Assembly: GCA_031278275.1 (NCBI GenBank)
Contig: JAITKW010000046.1
Span: forward strand, 1 to 5,464
Length of the DNA: 5,464 nucleotides
Source: Candidatus Nomurabacteria bacterium
Lineage (GTDB): Bacteria > Patescibacteriota > Saccharimonadia > Saccharimonadales > Saccharimonadaceae
Direction: 5' to 3'
The notes under the pieces were generated by a model that had not been told where the DNA came from, ran no database searches, and was given only the letters and a program-made list of their open reading frames with translations. The position numbers were made by a program, and so were the translations under genes. Shown here one piece after another: positions 1-5,406 of the stretch (position 1 is the stretch's first letter; each line of letters begins with the position of its first letter).

Positions 1-68
1 TTTTTTAACACTCGTTTTGTGGCAAGTTTTTTCGCTGCGTTTTCTGAACTGAGTACAAATTTTTTCAT
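1..68 (-). CDS. 5' end of an unidentified divergent gene (partial)
   Basis: On the - strand an ATG at 68-66 opens a frame that runs to the window edge without a stop, about 22 codons beginning MKKFVLSSENAAKKLATKR. The fragment is rich in Lys and Ala and starts with an amphipathic-looking helix; no family can be recognised from so little. The case for a real gene rests on its signals: AAAGGA (84-79) lies about 10 nt before the ATG, and a TGTTATAAA extended -10 (101-93) lies just upstream. An in-frame ATG at 92-90 would add eight residues, but it falls inside the -10 and before the ribosome site, so 68 is preferred. The gene is divergent from radA across a 128-bp gap. It could still be a chance open frame, since it is so short. 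Confidence 0.55.
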   Translation of the reverse strand, partial: MKKFVLSSENAAKKLATKRVLK

Positions 69-90
69 TATTTGGCATTCCTTTCTATCC

Positions 91-121
91 ATTTTATAAC
101 ATCTGTAGTTGGTTTTCTACA
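91..121 (-). promoter_or_regulatory. Extended -10 promoter for the divergent gene
   Basis: Reading the - strand, TG at 101-100 is followed by one base and TATAAA (98-93), a good extended -10. The hexamer 17 bp further upstream (121-116, TGTAGA) matches TTGACA at only three of six positions, as is common for extended -10 promoters. The expected transcript start is near 86, which gives a very short leader containing the AAAGGA ribosome site before the ATG at 68. Confidence 0.45.
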
Positions 122-160
122 TCCTAGTCCACTGATTTAATACCATCGCAACATAAAGTC

Positions 161-189
161 TATCATTCTTGCCACTTTTTTGATAGTAT
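161..189 (+). promoter_or_regulatory. Putative radA promoter (leaderless arrangement)
   Basis: TAGTAT (184-189) sits 7 nt before the ATG at 197. The hexamer TATCAT (161-166) is 17 bp upstream of it. Aligned by the start codon with one base of offset, this matches the gltX and DUF3048-gene promoters (TTCCAT-17-TATACT and TTCCGT-17-TAAACT). Transcription would start at or within a base or two of the ATG, so no Shine-Dalgarno site is expected, and none is seen. An alternative -10, TATAGT (187-192), would place the start slightly inside the gene. The assignment is an inference from pattern. Confidence 0.4.
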
Positions 190-197
190 AGTGGCAA
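169..197. repeat. 7-bp perfect inverted repeat around the radA -10
   Basis: TTGCCAC (169-175) and its exact reverse complement GTGGCAA (191-197) flank the -10 region, with 15 bp between the arms and 22 bp from arm start to arm start, about two helical turns. If the mRNA is leaderless the left arm is not transcribed, so a DNA operator is more likely than an RNA hairpin. The 7-mer GTGGCAA also occurs by itself at 19-25 and near 2813, so chance remains possible. Confidence 0.35.
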
Positions 198-1546
198 TGG
201 GGAAGAACAAAACAAGGTTTGTCTGTCAAAAATGTGGGGCGTTTTATGCCAAATGGTCGGGCAGGTGCGAAAACTGTGGCGAATGGAACACTTTGTTAGA
301 AGAAGTCGTGGAAACCGAGCCCAAAACTACCCTCAAAAAAGCCGAGCAATCCGGCAAAACCCTGTGCACTTTGGCTTTGAATGATATTGTGGTCAAGAAA
401 AAAGGGGAGAGGCTGGCAACTGGTTTTAGCGATTTTGACACCGTACTCGGTGGTGGGATTTTGTCTGGCTCAGTCGCGCTGCTTTCCGGACAACCCGGCA
501 TCGGCAAAAGCACCTTGCTTTTGCAAATTGCAGCAAAAATCGCCAAACGATCTCCCGTGTTATACGTTTCTGGCGAAGAATCCGCCGAACAAGTCAAATT
601 GCGTGCCGAAAGGTTGTTCGGCAAAAGCGCGGGCGAACTACATTTCGCCTCTAGCACCTCTGCCAACGACATCGCACAAACGGTCGGTAGTGCGAAATAC
701 GCCTTTATCATCGTGGACTCCATCCAAACCCTCAGCCTTGACGAAATCTCTTCCGCACCCGGCACGGTTAGCCAAGTCGCCAACTCCGGCAATGTTTTAA
801 TTCGAGTAGCGAAGAAAACCGGCGCGGCGATTATGATTGTGGGGCACGTCACCAAAGATGGAACTTTGGCGGGACCGAAAACTTTGGAGCATATGGTGGA
901 CGTGGTGCTACATTTTGAGGGCGACCGTTATGGCGGTTTCAAAACCATTCGCGCTGCCAAAAACCGTTTTGGTGGCACTAACGAAGTAGCAATCTTTGAA
1001 ATGGCAGAAACGGGTTTAGTGGAAGTTGAAAATCCGTCCGAAGCATTACTGGCCGAACGGCAAAACACGGACGGATCTATTATTTTTTGTCATTTAGACG
1101 GCACGCGACCAATTTTGGTGGAAATCCAAGCCTTAGTCAACGCCACATCGTTCGGCTACCCCAAGCGCACCAGCTCCGGCTTTGACTTAAACCGTCTCAA
1201 CTTGCTCATCGCCGTGCTGGAAAAACGCACCAAGTTAAAACTTGGCGACAAAGACATCTTCATCAACGTAGTCGGCGGATTGAGACTAAGCGATTCCGCC
1301 GCCGATCTCGCCGTTTGTATGGCAATGGCATCCGCCGCCGCTGGACGTAAGCTGGACGAAAAAATTGTGGTGTTTGGCGAAATCGGGCTGGGTGGCGAAA
1401 TCCGCTCTGTGACCGGTGCCGAAAAACGCATTGCTGAGGCCAAAAAAATGGGCTTCACTTGCGCCATCGCCCCCAAAAATTTGAAAGATCCCTTTGTGGT
1501 GAAAACTGCGAATTTGCGCGATGCACTCATCAAATATATGCGATAA
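197..1546 (+). CDS. radA: DNA repair protein RadA (Sms)
   Basis: RadA is a hexameric RecA-like ATPase that drives branch migration of recombination intermediates with RecA. Numbering from the ATG (449 aa, normal for the family), the protein has an N-terminal four-cysteine zinc finger (C10, C13, C24, C27), a Walker A GQPGIGKST at 98-106, a Walker B FIIVDSIQT at 170-178, and the RadA-specific KNRFG motif at 255-259. A C-terminal Lon-protease-like domain (about 300-448) includes FINVVGGLRL and FGEIGLGGEIRSV; in RadA this domain is structural, not a protease. All key motifs are intact. A GTG at 191 would add two residues, but it overlaps the proposed -10 region and has no ribosome site, so ATG at 197 is chosen. 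The gene stands alone, with 118 bp before the next one. The identification is secure; the exact start is less so. Confidence 0.96.
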   Translation: MGKNKTRFVCQKCGAFYAKWSGRCENCGEWNTLLEEVVETEPKTTLKKAEQSGKTLCTLALNDIVVKKKGERLATGFSDFDTVLGGGILSGSVALLSGQPGIGKSTLLLQIAAKIAKRSPVLYVSGEESAEQVKLRAERLFGKSAGELHFASSTSANDIAQTVGSAKYAFIIVDSIQTLSLDEISSAPGTVSQVANSGNVLIRVAKKTGAAIMIVGHVTKDGTLAGPKTLEHMVDVVLHFEGDRYGGFKTIRAAKNRFGGTNEVAIFEMAETGLVEVENPSEALLAERQNTDGSIIFCHLDGTRPILVEIQALVNATSFGYPKRTSSGFDLNRLNLLIAVLEKRTKLKLGDKDIFINVVGGLRLSDSAADLAVCMAMASAAAGRKLDEKIVVFGEIGLGGEIRSVTGAEKRIAEAKKMGFTCAIAPKNLKDPFVVKTANLRDALIKYMR

Positions 1547-1636
1547 GATTATGTTATTCATAGGCAAAAAGACCGATAAAGTAAAAATTACAACTAAATC
1601 GCTCTTGTTTTTTCAAAACATAAGACTTATTATTAG

Positions 1637-1664
1637 TATATAAAAATTGTGAGAGAGAGGTTGT
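1637..1664 (+). promoter_or_regulatory. -10 and ribosome-binding site of the DUF4367-like gene
   Basis: The gap 1547-1664 is AT-rich and has no further gene. Near its end are an AT box, TATATAAA (1637-1644), a plausible -10 with no clear -35, and a purine run ending GAGAGAGAGG (1651-1660), four bases before the ATG at 1665. This Shine-Dalgarno-like site contrasts with the leaderless look of the neighbouring genes. A short palindrome, ATAAG-A-CTTAT (1620-1630), lies just upstream. A weak TGTTTT/AAAACA hairpin (1606-1620) lacks a T tract and is not a convincing radA terminator. Confidence 0.45.
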
Positions 1665-2567
1665 ATGGATTTTAAGCGAGTTTCATCTATGGGGGGGCGA
1701 CCGTTACCGTCATCAGGAGTGCACAACGTGCCACAAAAACCTATGACCCTGAACCGCAACTACGTCCAACGTCCAGCTCGCCCGCAAATTGTCCCACGTC
1801 AACCAATGCAAGTCGCACCCAAAACCGGCATTATTCAAGCTCAGCCTCAAAGAGTCGTTACGCCAATGTCCACCGCTATTGCGGCGCAAGGGCGAGTCAC
1901 TAGTACCCCCGCAACCTCGCCCGCTACTCCAGATATGATTATGCCCGCCCACAAATCATCGGTTTATGTCAACGCCGCAGCCAAGATGCAGAAAAAAGCT
2001 GCCGAAAAGCGCATGTTGAGCGCCAAGGAAATCAAAGAGCGCAATTTAGCCCAAGTCGTCAGCCAAGTCAGCCCCGCTAGTGCATCCAAAACCAAATTAG
2101 TTGACCGCAAAACTTGGTTTACAAAACACCTAGTCAGCTCGTTAGTATTAGGCTTACTATCACTGGCATCGCTGGGATATTTGGTGTATCTCAACCTGCC
2201 AGACATCTCCATCAAAGTTTCCGCTTCACAGGTCGGCATTGAAACCGCCTTTCCCAGCTATCGCCCTTCCGGCTACAACCTTGACGGGTTTGTGTCGGTC
2301 GTGGACAACAAAGTTTCCATGTCATTCAAAAACAGCTCCGACAGCTACACCATCACCGAAGAACGTAGCACTTGGGACTCCCTCGCATTATTTGACAACT
2401 TCGTGGAGAAAGAATGGCCGGACGCAATAGTTTCCAAGGAGCGCGGATTGACTATTTACATCAACGAAAATGACGCAGCGTGGGTCAACGGTGGCGTGTT
2501 ATACAAAATCGCCGGCAGCACCGAACTTACCAAACAACAAATCCATGATATTGCAATCAGCATGTAA
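1665..2567 (+). CDS. Single-pass membrane protein with DUF4367-like outer domain
   Basis: This 300-residue protein of unknown function has three parts. Residues 1-98 are low-complexity and probably disordered, rich in Pro, Gln, Arg and Thr. Residues 100-150 are charged and helical. One hydrophobic helix (156-178, LVSSLVLGLLSLASLGYLVY) follows Lys154 and predicts a cytoplasmic N-terminus. Residues 180-300 form a compact alpha/beta domain. Its layout (PSYRPSGYNLDGF, then VSMSFKNSSDSYTIT, then AAWVNGGVLYKIAG, then a final helix LTKQQIHDIA) resembles the DUF4367 fold found at the C-termini of anti-sigma-factor-like and envelope proteins. That is inferred from pattern, not from a search. There is no signal peptidase site or lipobox. 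The start is supported by GAGAGAGG four bases upstream; a second ATG at 1689, followed by a run of Gs, is less likely. Cytoplasmic tail binding plus outer sensing is conceivable but unproven. Confidence 0.85.
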   Translation: MDFKRVSSMGGRPLPSSGVHNVPQKPMTLNRNYVQRPARPQIVPRQPMQVAPKTGIIQAQPQRVVTPMSTAIAAQGRVTSTPATSPATPDMIMPAHKSSVYVNAAAKMQKKAAEKRMLSAKEIKERNLAQVVSQVSPASASKTKLVDRKTWFTKHLVSSLVLGLLSLASLGYLVYLNLPDISIKVSASQVGIETAFPSYRPSGYNLDGFVSVVDNKVSMSFKNSSDSYTITEERSTWDSLALFDNFVEKEWPDAIVSKERGLTIYINENDAAWVNGGVLYKIAGSTELTKQQIHDIAISM

Positions 2568-2606
2568 CAATTAGCACTTGGCGGACGCACATAAGCGCAA
2601 CACATC

Positions 2607-2642
2607 ATCTTCCATTTTTTCCTAACTTCAGCTGTGCTAATC
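2607..2642 (+). repeat. Upstream copy of duplicated promoter block
   Basis: This 36-bp segment repeats the gltX promoter block at 2672-2707 with 33 of 36 bases identical. The three changes (C/T, G/A, G/A) turn the region TTATACTAA into CTGTGCTAA, so the -10 is TGTGCT here rather than TATACT. At the spacing where gltX has its ATG, this copy has ATT (2645-2647), followed by AAA CAC TAG, so no leaderless gene can start there. It is probably a weakened relic, or a second binding site for the same factor. Confidence 0.8.
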
Positions 2643-2671
2643 ATATTAAACACTAGGTACTCCCCGACAAA

Positions 2672-2707
2672 ATCTTCCATTTTTTCCTAACTTCAGTTAT
2701 ACTAATC
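2672..2707 (+). repeat. Downstream copy of duplicated promoter block
   Basis: This is the gltX-proximal copy of the direct repeat, 65 bp downstream of the first copy. It contains the intact -10 TATACT and reaches to within two bases of the gltX ATG. The sequence between the copies (2643-2671) does not resemble the sequence after this copy, so only the promoter block is clearly duplicated. Confidence 0.8.
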
Positions 2708-2709
2708 CC
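2673..2709 (+). promoter_or_regulatory. gltX promoter, leaderless type
   Basis: The -10 TATACT (2698-2703) ends six bases before the ATG at 2710, which puts the expected transcript start on the A of the start codon. The hexamer 17 bp upstream is TTCCAT (2675-2680), not a TTGACA-like box, but the same TCTTCC core occurs at the same distance before the DUF3048 gene. There is no Shine-Dalgarno sequence in front of the ATG (AATCCC). The promoter role is inferred from spacing and repetition. Confidence 0.55.
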
Positions 2710-4143
2710 ATGAGCAAAATCCGCACTCGTTTCGCACCCAGCCCCACCGGTTATATCCACATCGGCAATGTACGTAGTGCAATTTATCCTTATCTCATCG
2801 CCAAGCAAAGTGGTGGCAAGTTTGTTTTGCGGATTGAAGACACCGACCGCAACCGTTATGTGGAAGGTGCGACTGAACTGATTGAGGCGACTTTGAAACG
2901 TTTGGGGCTAAATTGGGACGAGGGCGCAGACATCGGCGGAAAATATGCGCCGTATTTTCAAACCGAGCGCAAGGAGATTTATCACAAATGGGCGAAAAGG
3001 TTGATTGACAAGGGTTTAGCGTACGCTGACGACACGCCACCCGACCAAATTGAGGCTTATAAAAAAATCGCCCGCGACCAAAAACAGCCGTTTTTATTTC
3101 GCGATTTTCGCCCCAAAAACCCGCCCGCATGGCGAGAGGGGATTGCCTTGCGGTTCAAACAAGCCAATCTCAAGCGCTGGCATTGGCATGACGTGGTGAT
3201 GGGCGATTTGTCGGCAGGCGAGGGGGCTTTGGACGATTTTATCTTGATTAAACAAGACGGATTGCCGACTTATAATTTTGGGCATATCATAGATGACGCT
3301 GAAATGAAAATCACGCACATTATCAGAGGCCAGGAATACATTTCCAGCATGCCAAATTACTTATCGTTGTACGAAGCTTTGGAAATAAAATACCCAATTT
3401 TCGCACACGTACCCCACATTTTGGGCGCAACCGGCACCAAAAAATTGAGCAAACGTGACGGCGCAAAAAGCGTCACCGAATATTTGGACGAGGGGGTTTT
3501 GGAGGAAGCGCTACTGAACTTCTTGGCTTGTTTGGGGTGGAATGACGGCAGCGAAAAAGAAATTTGGACGATGGCGGAATTGGTGAAAGCGTTTTCGTTG
3601 GACAAAGTGCAGCGATCAGGCGCTAGATTTGACGAAAATAAACTTTTGTGGTTGAACGGACAATGGTTGCGCAGTTTCACGATTGACGAATTATACCCCC
3701 GTTGCCAAGCATTTTTCCCGCCGCCTGCACAAAATTATCCAGAAACTTATCAAAAACAAGTGCTTGGTGTTTTACAAGACCGGCTGAAAGTGCTAAAAGA
3801 CTTGGAAGTTATGTCCATTTATTTCTTTGAAGAGCCGAAAGCGGACGTTGCTATGATTTTGGGCAATAAGTTTTTGCGAAAATACCAAAAATCTGAGCTG
3901 ACCGACTGGCTGGAACAAACTTTAACCGTTTTAGAAGCAACTACATGGACTTCCGATGTTTTACAAAAGAAATTGAACCAACTTTTGGAAATAACCAACC
4001 GAAAACCCGCCGAACTTTTCAGTCTCATTCGCATCGCCTTGTCGTACGCGCCATTTTCGCCCGCCCTTAACGACACGATGGTAATTCTCGGCGCACAAAC
4101 GACCAAAACCCGCATCAAAAACGCCATCCAATTATTAAGATAA
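2710..4143 (+). CDS. gltX: Glutamyl-tRNA synthetase
   Basis: This is a class I aminoacyl-tRNA synthetase that ligates glutamate to tRNA in the cytoplasm, at 477 aa a typical GluRS length. The HIGH signature is HIGN (17-20), followed by RIEDTDRNRY (41-50). The active-site block DGLPTYNF is at 183-190, THIIRGQEY at 202-210, and the KMSKR loop is KLSKR (245-249). The helical anticodon-binding half begins with SGARFDENKLLWLNGQW (303-319). The region that holds the Cys/His zinc site in E. coli-type enzymes (after GLAYADDTP, near 103-130) has no cysteines, so this is a zinc-free form. In lineages without GlnRS such enzymes also charge tRNA-Gln for GatCAB amidation; the sequence alone does not settle this. 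ATG 2710 is fixed by MSKIRTRFAPSPTG, the canonical GluRS start. A tRNA-Glu gene lies 1.26 kb downstream. Confidence 0.97.
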   Translation: MSKIRTRFAPSPTGYIHIGNVRSAIYPYLIAKQSGGKFVLRIEDTDRNRYVEGATELIEATLKRLGLNWDEGADIGGKYAPYFQTERKEIYHKWAKRLIDKGLAYADDTPPDQIEAYKKIARDQKQPFLFRDFRPKNPPAWREGIALRFKQANLKRWHWHDVVMGDLSAGEGALDDFILIKQDGLPTYNFGHIIDDAEMKITHIIRGQEYISSMPNYLSLYEALEIKYPIFAHVPHILGATGTKKLSKRDGAKSVTEYLDEGVLEEALLNFLACLGWNDGSEKEIWTMAELVKAFSLDKVQRSGARFDENKLLWLNGQWLRSFTIDELYPRCQAFFPPPAQNYPETYQKQVLGVLQDRLKVLKDLEVMSIYFFEEPKADVAMILGNKFLRKYQKSELTDWLEQTLTVLEATTWTSDVLQKKLNQLLEITNRKPAELFSLIRIALSYAPFSPALNDTMVILGAQTTKTRIKNAIQLLR

Positions 4144-4144
4144 G

Positions 4145-4181
4145 TCTTCCGTTTATGCACAGCTTATGCTAAACTAGTCCT
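4145..4181 (+). promoter_or_regulatory. Promoter of the DUF3048 gene, leaderless type
   Basis: TAAACT (4170-4175) ends six bases before the ATG at 4182, and TTCCGT (4147-4152) lies 17 bp upstream of it. The whole 37-bp block, starting just after the gltX stop codon, aligns without gaps to the block before gltX, with 25 of 37 bases identical by hand count, including TCTTCC and CTA-TCC next to the ATG. An overlapping TATGCT (4165-4170) is an alternative -10. No Shine-Dalgarno site is present. Readthrough from gltX is also possible, because the gap is only 38 bp and has no terminator. Confidence 0.5.
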
Positions 4182-5309
4182 ATGAAAGTTAGAGGACGCG
4201 CCCAGCACCAACCGCCTGCCACCGGAGTTAACCGTTGCCAGCTTTTCAAGTTATGGTGCAAAAAACACAAGAAACCTTTAATTATCATCGGCAGTATCAT
4301 CTTTGCGGTCGGTATCGCCACTGCTTCCTTTTTCATCTTGGTTGCTATCAACAGCAAGCCGTCCACTGAACCAGCCGCCGAAATCATACCGCCCGAACCG
4401 AAACCAGAACCGGAACCCGTGCGTTATTATTCCAAGCTGGGCGGGCAAGAACTGCCCGCTGAACTTCCCGAAAATACCAACGTCACCGCCATCATGATGG
4501 AAAACACCCCAATGTCACGCCCCCAATCGGGGCTGAAAGAGGCAGAGGTGGTTTTTGAATCCATCGCCGAATACGAAGTCACCCGCTTTATTGCGCTATA
4601 CCAAGCCAACAAACCTCAGTTAGTCGGACCCGTGCGCTCGCTCCGCATGCATTACTTGGACTGGGTTGCGGCATTTTCGTCGTCCATCGCTCACATCGGT
4701 GGCAGCAAGGCTTCGCTGGATGAAGTGAGAAATGGCAAATATAAGGACATTGACCAATTTTTCAACAGCGCCGCTTATTGGCGCGCGTCCGATCGCAGCG
4801 CACCCCATAACGTTTATACTAGTTTCAAAAATCTTGACGAGCTGAACCAGTCAAAGGGCTACCTCACGTCTGATTTTACTGCTTTTTTGCGCAAAGAAGA
4901 CGGCACCGAAATCGGCAATGTCAAGAAAATTACGGTTGACATTACCACCGATAATTATGATTTAGTTTACAATTACAACGCCAGTAGCAACTCGTGGGAC
5001 AGAAATTACGGCAATGGTCAACCCCATCTTGACCGTGAGGCGGGGCAGATTTCACCAAAAGTAGTGGTTATTTTGAAAGTCAACGAAAAAACCGTGATGG
5101 AGGACGGTCAACGTGAACAAATTACCACCACCGGCGATGGCGAAGCTCTGATTTTCCAAGACGGCAAGATGACGAGTTGCAAGTGGCAAAAGCTCAGCCG
5201 CACCGCTCAGATTGAGTTTTATGATTTGGACGGCAGCCAAATATCGCTCAATCGCGGACAAACTTGGATTACCGCCATCCCAAAAACCAAGACGGTGGTT
5301 TACGAATAA
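4182..5309 (+). CDS. Membrane-anchored DUF3048 (YerB-like) protein
   Basis: This 375-residue member of the DUF3048 family (B. subtilis YerB is a lipoprotein of this family) has no known biochemical function and probably acts outside the cell membrane. It has a basic cytoplasmic N-terminus (1-31), one transmembrane helix (about 33-55), and a Pro/Glu/Lys linker (58-80, PEPKPEPEP). The N-terminal DUF3048 domain (about 82-225) carries the family marks RPQSGLKEAEVVFE (113-126), GPVRS (149-153), HIGGS (171-175) and SDRSAPHNVYTS (203-214). The C-terminal domain (about 245-375) ends with LNRGQTWITAIP (355-366). Both domains are complete. Unlike YerB there is no lipobox; Cys19 and Cys26 precede the helix, so anchoring is by the helix. 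The start is the only in-frame Met before the helix. It is 38 bp after gltX, with which it may be partly co-transcribed. Confidence 0.92.
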   Translation: MKVRGRAQHQPPATGVNRCQLFKLWCKKHKKPLIIIGSIIFAVGIATASFFILVAINSKPSTEPAAEIIPPEPKPEPEPVRYYSKLGGQELPAELPENTNVTAIMMENTPMSRPQSGLKEAEVVFESIAEYEVTRFIALYQANKPQLVGPVRSLRMHYLDWVAAFSSSIAHIGGSKASLDEVRNGKYKDIDQFFNSAAYWRASDRSAPHNVYTSFKNLDELNQSKGYLTSDFTAFLRKEDGTEIGNVKKITVDITTDNYDLVYNYNASSNSWDRNYGNGQPHLDREAGQISPKVVVILKVNEKTVMEDGQREQITTTGDGEALIFQDGKMTSCKWQKLSRTAQIEFYDLDGSQISLNRGQTWITAIPKTKTVVYE

Positions 5310-5327
5310 ACTAAAATCTGATAAAAT
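5299..5327 (+). promoter_or_regulatory. Probable promoter of tRNA-Glu
   Basis: TTTACG (5299-5304), which overlaps the last codons of the DUF3048 gene, is 17 bp from TAAAAT (5322-5327). The -10 is preceded by TGA, making an extended -10 (TGATAAAAT). Transcription would start near 5334 and leave a leader of about 73 nt before the mature tRNA. This is the most canonical promoter in the window. Confidence 0.55.
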
Positions 5328-5332
5328 ACTTT

Positions 5333-5352
5333 CGGAATAACCTCACATTCCG
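5333..5352 (+). other. Hairpin in the tRNA-Glu precursor leader
   Basis: CGGAAT (5333-5338) and ATTCCG (5347-5352) form a perfect 6-bp stem with an 8-base loop, right at the predicted transcript start. No T tract follows, so it is unlikely to be an intrinsic terminator for the upstream gene. The rest of the gap to 5406 is GC-rich, contains two adjacent copies of CCGCCAT, and shows no open frame with a start signal. Confidence 0.35.
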
Positions 5353-5406
5353 CCGCCATCCGCCATCGTTCGCGCCCACTTCCATCAACCAGCGCTGCGG
5401 CAAAAT

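Noticed and set aside
244..855. Long open frame on the - strand (203 codons) inside radA
   Set aside because: It lies entirely within the confidently identified radA, has no recognisable domain, and is explained by codon bias in the opposite frame.
1606..1620. TGTTTT/AAAACA hairpin after radA as a terminator
   Set aside because: The stem is all weak pairs apart from one G-C, and no T tract follows.
2568..2709. CRISPR-like repeat unit or insertion scar in the gap before gltX
   Set aside because: There are only two copies, with no target-site duplication or terminal inverted repeats, and the repeat coincides with the promoter position.
19..2819. GTGGCAA recurring at 19-25, 191-197 and near 2813 (plus its complement at 169-175) as a dispersed regulatory word
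   Set aside because: Less than one occurrence of a given 7-mer is expected in a window this size counting both strands, but two of these lie inside coding sequence and share no spacing. Only the palindromic pair at radA was kept.
3819..4160. Open frame on the - strand overlapping the 3' end of gltX
   Set aside because: It is a shadow of the GluRS anticodon-binding domain, with no ribosome site and no family resemblance.
1097..5235. Repeated GACGGCA, considered as a DNA-uptake-type word
   Set aside because: The occurrences lie in coding sequence and mostly encode Asp-Gly in frame, so codon preference explains them.
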